NCBI RefSeq assembly: GCF_004328625.1
Contig: NZ_CP032229.1
Coordinates: 5,084,001-5,148,000, forward strand
Length of the DNA: 64,000 nucleotides
Direction of reading: 5' to 3'
DNA from: Streptomyces seoulensis
Lineage (GTDB): Bacteria; Actinomycetota; Actinomycetes; Streptomycetales; Streptomycetaceae
In this document: positions 54,887 through 63,599 of the stretch, in pieces
Layout: every line of letters begins with the position of its first letter
Position numbering within the stretch: the stretch's first letter is position 1
The notes under the pieces: model-generated
Database searches by the model: none
Seen by the model: the letters and a program-made list of their open reading frames with translations, nothing else
Told to the model about the DNA's origin: nothing
Made by a program: the position numbers and the translations under genes

Positions 54887-55345
54887 GGGTTCTGTCCGGC
54901 GGATCACTGACGGATCCAGAGCCAGAGCCGGATCGGAGCGGCGGCGACCGCGCCGTGGAAGACGTAGGCCCGCCTGTCGTAACGAGTCGCCACTGCGCGG
55001 GAGTTCTCGAGCCGGTTGATGGTCCGCTCGACCTCATTGCGGCGCCGGTAGTGGTCGCGGTCGCAGCCGGTGGGCCTGCCGCCTGCGCTACCTCTGCGGC
55101 GGTGGTTGGACCGCTGGTCCTTCGGCTCCGGGAGCGTGTGCCGGATGCGGCGTCTTCGCAGGCGAGGTGGATCTTGCAGGTCAGACCGCCCCGGGACCGT
55201 CCGAGTCCCTCGTCGGGGCGGTGGTGCCGGGGTGTCGTCCTTTTTCCGGGACCCGCGGACGGGCTTTGCGGGCGCCGGCTGCGTGCTGATGGGCCGGCAG
55301 GACGTCGAGTCGACGCCGACCCGTCGACCTGGTGGCTCTTGCATG
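54887..55345 (-). pseudogene. IS fragment B: 3' end of a transposase with its terminal repeat
   Basis: The reverse strand carries transposase pieces in several frames: RRRLDVLPAHQHAAGARKAR, DTPAPPPRRGTRTVPGRSDL, then TGCDRDHYRRRNEVERTINR and RAVATRYDRRAYVFHGAVAA. At least two frameshifts disrupt it, and the N-terminal half is missing. The outer end at 54887-54906 (GGGTTCTGTCCGGCGGATCA) agrees at 17 of 20 bases with the end of fragment C at 59729-59748, which identifies both as terminal inverted repeats of one IS family. Confidence 0.75.
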
Positions 55346-55385
55346 AGCCATCAGGTCGGCAAGCCTGTCAGCGACCCGTGAGCCA

Positions 55386-55407
55386 GGCCACCAGGAGGCT
55401 GGTGGCT
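55386..55407 (-). terminator. Hairpin closing the Rhs/small-membrane-protein operon
   Basis: CCACCAG (55388-55394) pairs with CTGGTGG (55399-55405) over GAGG, extended by one G-C and one G-T pair. It lies 37 bases downstream of the last small gene on the reverse strand. Confidence 0.55.
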
Positions 55408-55443
55408 CTGTCACGGAACTACGAAGAGTATGTGGGCGACGTG

Positions 55444-55560
55444 CTATTGGCGCCGCTTTCGAGCTACGACGATGGGGATCACTACGCAGGCCACCGCAAT
55501 GAGGAATAGTACGACCCCAAGGGGGCCTCCTGGGGTTACGCCTCGATGCGCGAGTTCCAT
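55444..55560 (-). CDS. 38-residue single-span membrane peptide downstream of the Rhs gene
   Basis: The product MELAHRGVTPGGPLGVVLFL continues as one hydrophobic helix (about 14-33) and ends in RKRRQ, giving an expected cytoplasmic C-terminus. AAAGGA lies 8 bases before the ATG. It is separated by 32 bases from the 71-residue membrane gene and is probably third in the operon. Such peptides can act as immunity or toxin-modulating proteins, but no family was recognised. Confidence 0.5.
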   Translation of the reverse strand: MELAHRGVTPGGPLGVVLFLIAVACVVIPIVVARKRRQ

Positions 55561-55592
55561 GACCAAATCCTTTCTGTGCGTACGCCGGTGCT

Positions 55593-55808
55593 CTACCGGC
55601 GCTGCGATCGCAAGGAGAGCCATACGGCGATGCACAGAGCGTCCACTACCAGTGCCACGAGTAGCGGGGCGAACGCGGCACCCCAACCGCCCTTGGTCCA
55701 CAGGATCGCGGAAATCACGTAGAGAATCAGCGTGCTGATGATCACCATGACGCCGTTGCGCTTGATCGCCTTGTCGGACCCGTACAGGCCCTCGAAGAAT
55801 CTCGCCAT
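55593..55808 (-). CDS. 71-residue two-span membrane protein downstream of the Rhs gene
   Basis: The product MARFFEGLYGSDKAIKRNGV has two hydrophobic helices (about 19-36 and 43-64) and a basic tail (RSQRR). GGAAAGAG lies just before the ATG at 55808. It follows the Rhs stop by 66 bases on the same strand. Position directly after a Rhs C-terminus is where immunity proteins are usually encoded; the assignment as immunity is inferred and no homologue was recognised. Confidence 0.6.
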   Translation of the reverse strand: MARFFEGLYGSDKAIKRNGVMVIISTLILYVISAILWTKGGWGAAFAPLLVALVVDALCIAVWLSLRSQRR

Positions 55809-55874
55809 ATCTCTTTCCGAAGGTCGTGGGTGGCCGCGCATCACGCGGCCACCCGGTTGACGGGTATGTCCGTA

Positions 55875-58800
55875 CTACAGGTTGCTTTCGACGGTGCTCG
55901 CGTTCCAGTCACCCACTGCCGTGCTCGCGTATGCACATCCGACCTCGACGGCAACTGCCCCTGCGCCGGCGGTCGGTGCTCCGGCGAATCCGGCTACGAA
56001 CTGGCACGCGGACTCGACGGCGATACCGGCAGCCAGACCGGCGGCTTGTCCCCACAGGGCGTCGGTGTCGCCCTTCACCCCGCTGGAGACAGCGTCGGAC
56101 ACCTCGCTGGCGTCGTCCACTGCGTCGGTCACGCTGTACAGCCCACTGGGGTCGATGCGGTTGACGGGGTCGCCCTCGGCGTAGAGGTAGGGGTTCTGTT
56201 CCTGGCCGGAGGGGTCGGGCTGGGTGAAGCGGCCGAGGTTGGCGTCGTAGTAGCGGGCCTGGAGGTGGTAGAGGCCGGTGGGGTCCTGGTAGTTGCCGGC
56301 GAAGCGGTAGGGCTGGGCCACCGGTTCGCTGGACTGGGCCAGGATGCGGACGCCGCGGGGGCTGTAGGTGTAGCTGTCGACCTTGTTGCCGTCGATGTCG
56401 GCGAGGCCAATCACCGAGCCGAGCGCGTCGGTGAGGTAGTAGTAGTTCTTGCCCCCGGTCGTCATGGAGTTGAGGGTGCCCCCGGGTTCCCGGTTGAAGC
56501 CCATGTCGGTTCCGGCGGTGGTCTTCGCGGACAGTCCGAGAGGGCCGTTGTGGAAGAGGGTGTCGCCGAGCTTGACGCGTTCGCTCTGGTCGGTGGAGCC
56601 GTACTGGCCCGCGTACGCCTTGCCGTTGACCGTGATCGACGACATCTGGGAGTGGTCGGTCCAGGTCTCGGCGGTGCGGGTGTAGTCGCTGGTGGAGTCG
56701 GCGGCGGTCTCGTTGCCGATCTGGTCGTAGGACCAGGTGCCGGTGCTGCCGGACTTGCCGGTGACTTCCTGGGCGTCGTTGTAGGTGTAGGTGGTGCCGC
56801 GCGGGCAGCCGGGGTCGATGCCCTGGCTGGTGAGGTTCCCGGCGAGGTCGTAGCAGTACTGCCAGGAGTCGGTGATGCTGCCGGCCTTCTCCTCCTTGGC
56901 GTAGGAGAAGTGACCCGCGCCGTCATAGGAGTAAGTGCGCTTCAGGCCGGTGACGTTGTCGGTCTGGGTGCGGATCTTGCTGCCGTCGGTGGCGCCGTTG
57001 GTGCCGTACCCGTAGGTGTAGGCCAGGTCGACCAGGGTGCCCTGGTCGGAGGTCACCCTGATGGCCTTGGGACGGCCGGAGTTGTCGACGTCGACCTTCT
57101 GCACCGTGCCACCGGGGTACGTGGTGGTCTTGCGCACGTCGTTGTTGTTGTAGTCGTACGTGGTGCTGCGGCCTTGGGGGTCGGTGAGCTGCTTGAGCTT
57201 GTTGACCTCGTTCCAGGTGTAGTCGGTCTTGCCGGCCGGGTCCTGGTAGTAGTCGACGTTGCCCGCCGGGGTGTAGGCGAGCAACGTCTGGGACCCGTCC
57301 TGGAGGTGGCGGACGGTCTCACGCTGCAGCGGGTCGAACTCGTAGGAGATGGTGCCGGTGGCGTCAGTGCGCTGGGTGAGGTTGCCGTCGCCGTCGTAGG
57401 TGTAGCTCACCTGCGCGTGGTTGGTGGAGTCCACCGTGCGGATGCGGTCGCGGTTGTCGTAGGCGTACGTGACGGTGATGCCGCGGGCGTCGGTGACGGT
57501 CTTGGTGCGGCCCAGGGCGTCGTAGGTGTACGTCGTCTTGTCCAGCGGGGCCGGCGGCGTGACGCGGTCCAGGTTGCCCTGGGCGTCGTAGTGGAAGCCG
57601 GTCGTCACGGTCTTGGACGACGTCATCTTCGTCTTCGCGGAGCAGCGCTGGCCCTCGAAGCCGCCGCAGGTGGCCGTGGCGGGGTTGTAGTCGTAGGTGA
57701 CGTTGCCGCCGCCGGTGCCGGTCTGGGCGACGGAGGTGGTGTTGCCGACGCCGTCGTAGCCGAAGGTGGTCTTCTCGCCGTCGGCGTTGGTGGAGTCGGA
57801 GGGGTGGTCGCCGCCGGCGATGGTCTGCCAGTGGTTCGTCGTGAGGGCGCCGGTGGGCGTCTTCGCGGTCTCCAAGTTGTTGCGGGAGTTGAAGCCGTAG
57901 TCGGTGACGTTGCCCGGAGTGGTGCCGGAGCCCATGGCGTCGGTGGCGGTGTCGATGTTGTGGTTGGCGTCGAACTTGGTGGACCGCTTGTGCTGGAGGG
58001 CGTCGGTGACGTCGGTGACCTGGCCGTCGCCGTCGTGCTTGTAGGCGGTGGCGTGGAGTTCGGGGTCCTTGGCCGTCGTGGTGCCCGCGGCCGTGGCCGA
58101 CGCCGCGCTGTAGGAGTACGTCCAGGTCGGACCGGTGTCGCCGGAGCCGTTGAAGCCGGTGGCCCGCAGCATGGAGGTGACCCGGTTGACGTCGTCGTAG
58201 CTGAAGACCGTCACCCGCCCCTGAGCCGTGGTGATCTTGCTGATCCGGTTCGACGAGTCGTAGCCGAAGGTGACCGTCTTGCCCTCGGTGTCCGTGGTGC
58301 CGGTGAGGTTGCCGGCGGCATCCACGGCGTAGGAGGCGGTGCGGCCGGTGCTGTCCTTGGCCTGCCAGACGGTGGCGCCGGCCTTGGTCAGGTCGATCCA
58401 GCGCCCCGAGCGGGTCTCGGTGAGCTTGAATCCGCCGCCGGTGTGCTGGGTGACCGTGAGCGTGCCGTGATTGCGGTCGGTGACCTTGGTGAGCTTTCCG
58501 CTCGCGTCGTAGGTCTCCTTGGCGCCCGACTTCCACTTGCTCAGCGTGTAGGTGCCGTCGGTGTTCTTCTTGAGGTCCTGCGAGTAACCCGTCGGCGTGG
58601 TGAAGGAGCCGTCGCCGTTCTTCTTGAACCGGACGGTCGCGCCCGAGGCGTCGTAGAGGATCACCTCGCTGGAGAAGACCGAGAGGTAACGCTCGTACTG
58701 CTGCCACCACCGCTGGGACACCTGGCCGTACGGCGCGTCCAGGGAGTTGTACGTCCGCGCCAGGCGCAGCTGCTGACCCACCCCGGCGATGTCGAAGTCG

Positions 58801-59240
58801 GTCGCCGTCAGCATCAGGTTGCCGGTCGAGTAGTCGATCCGCGCCGTCAGCGCGTCGGTGATGGCGAAACTGGTGGAGCGGTGCCAGGGGACATCGCCCT
58901 GACCCTCGGGGACGAAGTTCATCACCGACGTCTGTGCCGCCGACGCGGGTGCCTTCGCGTGGGCGTGCTGTTGGCGCAGCCACGGGAGATACGCCGCGTC
59001 GCTCGGTGTCTTCGACGGCTTCGACTTCACCGGCCGGTTCGCGCCGACCTTCACGACCGGCATCGTGAAGCGCGGGCCGTGCTTGCCCCACGCAGAGGCG
59101 GGCCTGCCGTCCGCCGCGACCGCCGCCGTGGCCGGCAGGACAGCCGCCGCCAGTGCCGCGGCCGTCACCGCGGCCAGCGCCCCCACCGGTGATCTCCTCC
59201 GAGCACGCCGAGAAGGCGCGCTCCAAGCACGCTCAAGCAT
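55875..59240 (-). CDS. Secreted Rhs/YD-repeat protein with a hydrophobic variable C-terminus
   Basis: The 1121-residue protein has a signal peptide (basic start, then GALAAVTAAALAAAVLPATA), a DUF6531-like region (STGNLMLTATDFDIAGVGQQ), and many YD repeats (YDALGRTKTVTDARG, YDGDGNLTQRTDATG and others, about 210-950). The Rhs core ends RYYDANLGRFTQPDP ... NPYLYAEGDPVNRIDPSG near 1035. The last 85 residues are unlike the core: an acidic helix (VTDAVDDASEVSDAVSSGV) and Ala/Gly-rich hydrophobic stretches with two cysteines. In polymorphic toxins this place holds the toxin. The ATG at 59240 follows GGGGGGAATC. Confidence 0.9.
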   Translation of the reverse strand: MLERAWSAPSRRARRRSPVGALAAVTAAALAAAVLPATAAVAADGRPASAWGKHGPRFTMPVVKVGANRPVKSKPSKTPSDAAYLPWLRQQHAHAKAPASAAQTSVMNFVPEGQGDVPWHRSTSFAITDALTARIDYSTGNLMLTATDFDIAGVGQQLRLARTYNSLDAPYGQVSQRWWQQYERYLSVFSSEVILYDASGATVRFKKNGDGSFTTPTGYSQDLKKNTDGTYTLSKWKSGAKETYDASGKLTKVTDRNHGTLTVTQHTGGGFKLTETRSGRWIDLTKAGATVWQAKDSTGRTASYAVDAAGNLTGTTDTEGKTVTFGYDSSNRISKITTAQGRVTVFSYDDVNRVTSMLRATGFNGSGDTGPTWTYSYSAASATAAGTTTAKDPELHATAYKHDGDGQVTDVTDALQHKRSTKFDANHNIDTATDAMGSGTTPGNVTDYGFNSRNNLETAKTPTGALTTNHWQTIAGGDHPSDSTNADGEKTTFGYDGVGNTTSVAQTGTGGGNVTYDYNPATATCGGFEGQRCSAKTKMTSSKTVTTGFHYDAQGNLDRVTPPAPLDKTTYTYDALGRTKTVTDARGITVTYAYDNRDRIRTVDSTNHAQVSYTYDGDGNLTQRTDATGTISYEFDPLQRETVRHLQDGSQTLLAYTPAGNVDYYQDPAGKTDYTWNEVNKLKQLTDPQGRSTTYDYNNNDVRKTTTYPGGTVQKVDVDNSGRPKAIRVTSDQGTLVDLAYTYGYGTNGATDGSKIRTQTDNVTGLKRTYSYDGAGHFSYAKEEKAGSITDSWQYCYDLAGNLTSQGIDPGCPRGTTYTYNDAQEVTGKSGSTGTWSYDQIGNETAADSTSDYTRTAETWTDHSQMSSITVNGKAYAGQYGSTDQSERVKLGDTLFHNGPLGLSAKTTAGTDMGFNREPGGTLNSMTTGGKNYYYLTDALGSVIGLADIDGNKVDSYTYSPRGVRILAQSSEPVAQPYRFAGNYQDPTGLYHLQARYYDANLGRFTQPDPSGQEQNPYLYAEGDPVNRIDPSGLYSVTDAVDDASEVSDAVSSGVKGDTDALWGQAAGLAAGIAVESACQFVAGFAGAPTAGAGAVAVEVGCAYASTAVGDWNASTVESNL

Positions 59241-59728
59241 GATTCCCCCCACGGGAAGACAGAACCAGCAGCCTCACTGGCCACCGGACCCGCAGACGCT
59301 TTCACAGGAATCACACAAACGTCCGGGAGGTGCCCACGAACCGTTCATCCATGCGGGGGAGGAATCCGCCGCTCCTCTTTAAGCAGCCGATCAACATCAA
59401 ATGTGGATGGATAGGGGCATCGACACTCGCGTACGCCGATGCTGAAGCAGATACATGCGGCGCACAAATGACTGAAAGCGGCCGGACTTCTGAGCAGTTG
59501 CAAGTCGGGTCGGGTGCTGCTCGTCAACGCGCCCGTAAGGCTTTTGGTCCTGGTCTGCGCCGCGCTGCGGGTGCGCGAAAGCCAGGGCCTTCCGGACTCC
59601 CCTGCTTGCTGCCCTCGTGGCAGTGGAGGCGCGCACGGCGGCGCCAGTGAGTCCCTTCCAGCCTGGCTGTGAGACCGAGGGATTGCGCTGCGGGGACAGC
59701 GAAGGCTCAGGTTGATGGGCCGTCAACT
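59241..59728. other. Gene-free segment upstream of the Rhs gene
   Basis: These 488 bases have lower GC than the flanks and no reading frame with coding character. The Rhs promoter should lie within the first 150 bases, but no convincing -35/-10 pair is seen. A short leftward frame at 59397-59726 has no ribosome site or recognised similarity. Confidence 0.5.
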
Positions 59729-60180
59729 AGGTTCTGTTCGACGGATCATGTGACCTTCTGGCCGGTCGCTCGTTGGCTCGGGCGCGGGTCGGGGGGACCT
59801 GGCGAATTGCGAGTGGTCGCTTTTGGGGCCGCATCTGCCACCCTCCGGTGGCCGGGGCAGCCGGAGGAACGGCCACCGCACGGTGGCCGACGGCACCTGG
59901 TTCCGGGTCAGGGCCAGTGCCCCGTGGCGTGATCTGCCGGAACGCTACGGCTCGTGGAAGACCGTCTACGAACGGCATCGCCGCTGGTCGGCGTCGGCCT
60001 GGGACCGACTGGTCGATGCTCGGCGTCGACTTGACGTCCTGCCGGGCCCATCAGCACGCAGCCGGCACCCGCAAAGCCCGTCCGGGTCCCAAAAAAAGGA
60101 CGACGCCCCGGCACCACCGCCCCGACGAGGGACTCGGACGGTCCCGGGGCGGTCTGACCTGCAAGATCCACCTCGTCTGG
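59729..60180 (+). pseudogene. IS fragment C: 5' end of a transposase with its terminal repeat
   Basis: The element end AGGTTCTGTTCGACGGATCA (59729-59748) is followed by transposase pieces in alternating frames: TVADGTWFRVRASAPWRDLP, ERYGSWKTVYERHRRWSASA, then LTSCRAHQHAAGTRKARPGP and DEGLGRSRGGLTCKIHL. Similarity stops near 60180, where an integrase fragment begins. It belongs to the same family as fragment B but lies in the opposite orientation and keeps the other half of the gene. Confidence 0.75.
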
Positions 60181-60595
60181 GGTGCGGACTCCGCCAAGGC
60201 GAGAAGTTCGCTCTCCCTTTTGCTGACCACGCGGTTCGGCAACGCCATCGCCGTGAACACGTGGAACACCCACACCTGGAAGCCTGCGTTGGCCAAGGCC
60301 GGGATCATCCCGCCGCACGCCGAGGGGGCGAAGAAGTGGCAATGGGAGGCAGCGCCCAAGGACGGCTTCCAGGTGCTGCGGCACACTTACGCATCCATCA
60401 TGCTGGAGGCGGGAGAGTCTGTCGTGACCGTGGCTCGGCGGGCTCGAGCACTCCTCGCCGGCAATCACCCTCGGTTACTATGCTCACTTCATGCCTGAGG
60501 CCGGGAGCAAGGGGCGGACGGCAATCGACGGACTGCTAGGGAGGCAGGGAGATCCGCATGGCATTCGAAACTCCCCAGATCCTCCCCAGGGCTGA
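60181..60595 (+). pseudogene. C-terminal fragment of a tyrosine-type (phage/ICE) integrase
   Basis: One frame encodes NTWNTHTWKPALAKAGIIPP and GFQVLRHTYASIMLEAGESV, the box II region with the catalytic H-x-x-R-H/HTYAS pattern. After about 60441 a one-base insertion shifts the frame, and the remainder (EHSSPAITLGYYAHFM with the nucleophile Tyr, then KGRTAIDGLLGRQGDP) ends at a stop at 60593-60595. The N-terminal half is absent, replaced by IS fragment C. It marks a former integrative element. Confidence 0.78.
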
Positions 60596-60674
60596 TGGCC
60601 GACCATCTCCCCTCCCCGACATCCTCAGGGCTTGCCGTGGATTGCAAGGTTGAAAAGAGGGGTGGCCAAAGAAA

Positions 60675-61589
60675 GTGCTGAGAGAGGTGACCGCAACCCG
60701 CTACATCGAGCCCTTGCGCACCGGCGGCTCCGTACCCGCCGTCGTCGAAGCCGACGACCTGGGGACCTATGTCGTGAAGTTCACCGGCTCCGCGCAGGGC
60801 CGCAAGGCGCTCGTCGCCGAGGTGATCGTCGGGGAGCTGGCCCGCGCCCTGGGCCTGCGCTTCCCCGAGCTGGTGCTCGTGCACTTCGACCCCGCCGTGG
60901 CCGCCGACGAGCCGCACCAGGAGGTCCGCGACCTGCACGACGCCAGCGCTGGGGTCAACCTGGGCATGGACTATCTGCCGGGCGCCCGCGACCTCACCCC
61001 CGAGATCGCCCGGCACTTCCCCGTGGACCCGCTGGAGGCGGGCCGGATCGTCTGGCTGGACGCGCTCACCGCCAACGTGGACCGCACCGTCCACAGCTCC
61101 AACCTCATGGTCTGGCCGACCTTCGGCGTCGCGCCCCCGCGCCTGTGGCTCATCGACCACGGCGCGGCCCTCGTCTTCCACCACCGCTGGGACACAACGA
61201 ACCCCGGCCGGAAATACGACTTCCGGCATCACGCGCTCGGCCAGTACGGGCCCGACGTGCGCGCCGCCGACGCAGAGCTGGCCCCGAAGGTCACCGAGGA
61301 GCTGCTGCGCGGCATCCTCGCCGAGGTGCCCGACGCCTGGCTCGCCGACGACCCCGCCTTCGCCGGTCCGGACGAGGCCCGCGCCGCCTACGTCGGCCAT
61401 CTGCTGGCCCGCGCCCGGCTCTCCGCCGAGTGGCTGCCCACCGACTTCCCCGACCGGGCGGAACTCGCCGCCGAGGAGGCCGCGCGTGCCGAGCGGTCCC
61501 AGCGGGGCCGGCCGGACTGGCTCAAGCGCGTCCCCGACCTGCACGGACGCCCGGCGGCGGAACAGGACTGGTCGGTACACCTGGGATGA
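60675..61589 (+). CDS. HipA-like kinase family protein
   Basis: The 304-residue protein resembles a group of stand-alone HipA-like proteins: YVVKFTGSAQGRKALVAEVI (the ATP-lysine region), LDALTANVDRTVHSSNLMVW (catalytic loop with D and N) and LIDHGAALVFHH (metal-binding D). Kinase activity is plausible, but the target is unknown and there is no HipB-type antitoxin gene beside it. It starts at a GTG at 60675 or 60687; neither has a strong ribosome site. The next gene starts 10 bases after its stop. Confidence 0.75.
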   Translation: MLREVTATRYIEPLRTGGSVPAVVEADDLGTYVVKFTGSAQGRKALVAEVIVGELARALGLRFPELVLVHFDPAVAADEPHQEVRDLHDASAGVNLGMDYLPGARDLTPEIARHFPVDPLEAGRIVWLDALTANVDRTVHSSNLMVWPTFGVAPPRLWLIDHGAALVFHHRWDTTNPGRKYDFRHHALGQYGPDVRAADAELAPKVTEELLRGILAEVPDAWLADDPAFAGPDEARAAYVGHLLARARLSAEWLPTDFPDRAELAAEEAARAERSQRGRPDWLKRVPDLHGRPAAEQDWSVHLG

Positions 61590-61599
61590 AGGGAACGTC

Positions 61600-61905
61600 G
61601 TGAGTCACCGAGTCGAGATCGAGTACTGCACCCAGTGCCGCTGGCTGCCCCGCGCGGCCTGGCTGGCGCAGGAGCTGCTCACCACCTTCGAGACCGAGCT
61701 GGAGGCCCTCGCGCTCAAGCCGGGCACCGGTGGCGTCTTCGTCGTACGGGTGGACGGCGAGCCGGTCTGGGACCGCCGTGAGCAGGGCTTTCCCGAGCCC
61801 ACGGCGGTCAAGCGGCTGGTACGCGACCGGGTCACGCCGGAGCGGTCCCTCGGACACTCCGAGAAGCTGGGGCAGTCCGAGAGGCTCGGGCAGTCCGAGG
61901 AATGA
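61600..61905 (+). CDS. SelT/SelW/SelH (Rdx) family thioredoxin-like protein
   Basis: The 101-residue protein contains the Rdx redox motif CTQC near the start (EIEYCTQCRWLPRAAWLAQE) and the conserved GTGGVFVVRVDGEPVWDR segment, with cysteine in place of selenocysteine. Family members have a thioredoxin-like fold; substrates are mostly unknown. The C-terminus has an odd tandem repeat of about six residues (LGHSEK, LGQSER, LGQSEE). The GTG follows GAAGGGAA. The stop forms part of a palindrome shared with the aceB stop. Confidence 0.85.
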   Translation: MSHRVEIEYCTQCRWLPRAAWLAQELLTTFETELEALALKPGTGGVFVVRVDGEPVWDRREQGFPEPTAVKRLVRDRVTPERSLGHSEKLGQSERLGQSEE

Positions 61906-61911
61906 GCGCGC

Positions 61912-63534
61912 TCAGCCGGTGAGGTGGCGGTAGGCCGGAAGCGTCAGGAAGTCGGCGTACTCCTCGTCCAGCGCCACCGTCAGCAGCAGGTCGTGCGCCT
62001 CCTGCCAGTGCCCGGCCGTGAACGCCTCGTCGCCGATCTCCGCCCGCACCGCCTCCAGTTCGGCCGCCGCCAGCCGGCGGGCCAGCTCGGGGGTGGCGCG
62101 CTCGCCGTTCTCGAACTCGACGCCCGCGTTGATCCACTGCCAGATCTGCGAGCGGGAGATCTCGGCGGTGGCCGCGTCCTCCATCAGGTTGAAGATGGCC
62201 ACCGCGCCGAGCCCGCGCAGCCACGCCTCGATGTAACGGATGCCGACCTGCACCGCGTTGACCAGCCCGGCGTACGTCGGCTTCGCGTCCAGCGAGGCGA
62301 TGTCGATCAGGTCGGCCGCCTCCACGCGCACGTCCTCGCGCAGCCGGTCCTTCTGGTGCGGGCGGTCGCCGAGCACCTTGTCGAAGGACTCCATGGCGAT
62401 CGGCACCAGGTCCGGGTGGGCCACCCAGGAGCCGTCGAAGCCGTCGGCCGCCTCACGGTCCTTGTCCGCCCGCACCTTCTCGAACGCCACCTTGTTGACC
62501 TCGGCGTCCTTGCGGGACGGGATGAACGCCGCCATCCCGCCGATCGCGTGCGCGCCCCGCTTGTGGCAGGTGCGGACGAGGAGTTCGGTGTACGCGCGCA
62601 TGAACGGCGCGGTCATCGTGACCAGATTGCGGTCCGGCAGCACGAACTCCGGTCCGCCGTCACGGAAGTTCTTCACGATGGAGAACAGGTAGTCCCAGCG
62701 GCCCGCGTTCAACCCGGAGGCGTGGTCGCGGAGTTCGTAGAGGATCTCCTCCATCTCGTACGCGGCCGTGATCGTCTCGATCAGTACGGTGGCGCGTACG
62801 GAGCCCTGAGGGATGCCGAGTTGGTCCTGCGCGAAGACGAACACGTCGTTCCACAGGCGGGCTTCGAGGTGGGACTCGGTCTTCGGCAGGTAGAAGTACG
62901 GGCCCTTGCCCAGCTCCAGCAGGCGGGCGGCGTTGTGGAAGAAGTACAGGCCGAAGTCGACCAGGGCGCCGGGGATCGGCTCCCCGTCGGCCCCCTTGAG
63001 GTGCCGCTCGTCCAGGTGCCAGCCGCGCGGCCGCATCACGACCGTCGCCAGCTCCTCCTGCGGGCGCAGCGCGTACGACTTGCCGGTGCGGGCGTCGGTG
63101 AAGTCGGCGCGGCCGGCGTAGGCGTCGGTCAGGTTCAGCTGGCCCAGGATCACGTTCTCCCAGGTGGGGGAGGAGGCGTCCTCGAAGTCGGCGAGCCAGA
63201 CCCGGGCACCGGAGTTGAGCGCGTTGACCGTCATCTTCCGGTCGGTCGGCCCGGTGATCTCCACCCGGCGGTCCTGCAGCGCGGGCGGCGCGGGGGCCAC
63301 CCGCCAGGACTCGTCGGCCCGGATCTCCGCCGTCCCGGGCAAAAAGTCCAGCGTGCCGGTGCGGGCGATCTCGGCGCGGCGCTCGGCCCTGCGGGCCAGG
63401 AGTTCGTTCCGGCGCGGGGTGAACCGGCGGTGCAGCTCCGCGAGGAAGTCCAGCGCCGGTCCGGTGAGGACCTCCTCCTGCCGGGGGAGCGGCTCGGCGT
63501 CGACGACGACCGGCGGGGACGCGGGTGCGGACAT
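61912..63534 (-). CDS. aceB: Malate synthase A
   Basis: The 540-residue enzyme condenses glyoxylate with acetyl-CoA to malate in the cytoplasm. The family signatures are intact: [33 protein letters not shown] with the catalytic Arg, [20 protein letters not shown] with metal-binding Glu, and the Asp-rich [20 protein letters not shown] with the catalytic Asp. In Streptomyces a malate synthase of this kind lies beside allantoin genes and uses glyoxylate made from purines; the uricase and xanthine dehydrogenase operons in this window fit that. GGAAGTGA lies before the ATG. Confidence 0.95.
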   Translation of the reverse strand: MSAPASPPVVVDAEPLPRQEEVLTGPALDFLAELHRRFTPRRNELLARRAERRAEIARTGTLDFLPGTAEIRADESWRVAPAPPALQDRRVEITGPTDRKMTVNALNSGARVWLADFEDASSPTWENVILGQLNLTDAYAGRADFTDARTGKSYALRPQEELATVVMRPRGWHLDERHLKGADGEPIPGALVDFGLYFFHNAARLLELGKGPYFYLPKTESHLEARLWNDVFVFAQDQLGIPQGSVRATVLIETITAAYEMEEILYELRDHASGLNAGRWDYLFSIVKNFRDGGPEFVLPDRNLVTMTAPFMRAYTELLVRTCHKRGAHAIGGMAAFIPSRKDAEVNKVAFEKVRADKDREAADGFDGSWVAHPDLVPIAMESFDKVLGDRPHQKDRLREDVRVEAADLIDIASLDAKPTYAGLVNAVQVGIRYIEAWLRGLGAVAIFNLMEDAATAEISRSQIWQWINAGVEFENGERATPELARRLAAAELEAVRAEIGDEAFTAGHWQEAHDLLLTVALDEEYADFLTLPAYRHLTG

Positions 63535-63599
63535 GAGCGGTCACTTCCTCCGTGGCGGGCTGGTCGGACTGGGCAGCGTAATTTCCTGATCGCCGAACC

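Noticed and set aside
59397..59726. Leftward 109-codon frame upstream of the Rhs gene
   Set aside because: No ribosome site, no codon bias and no recognised similarity.
60596..60674. tRNA gene or attachment site next to the integrase fragment
   Set aside because: Integrases of this type often end beside a tRNA, but no cloverleaf or CCA-type 3' end could be recognised here, nor elsewhere in the window.
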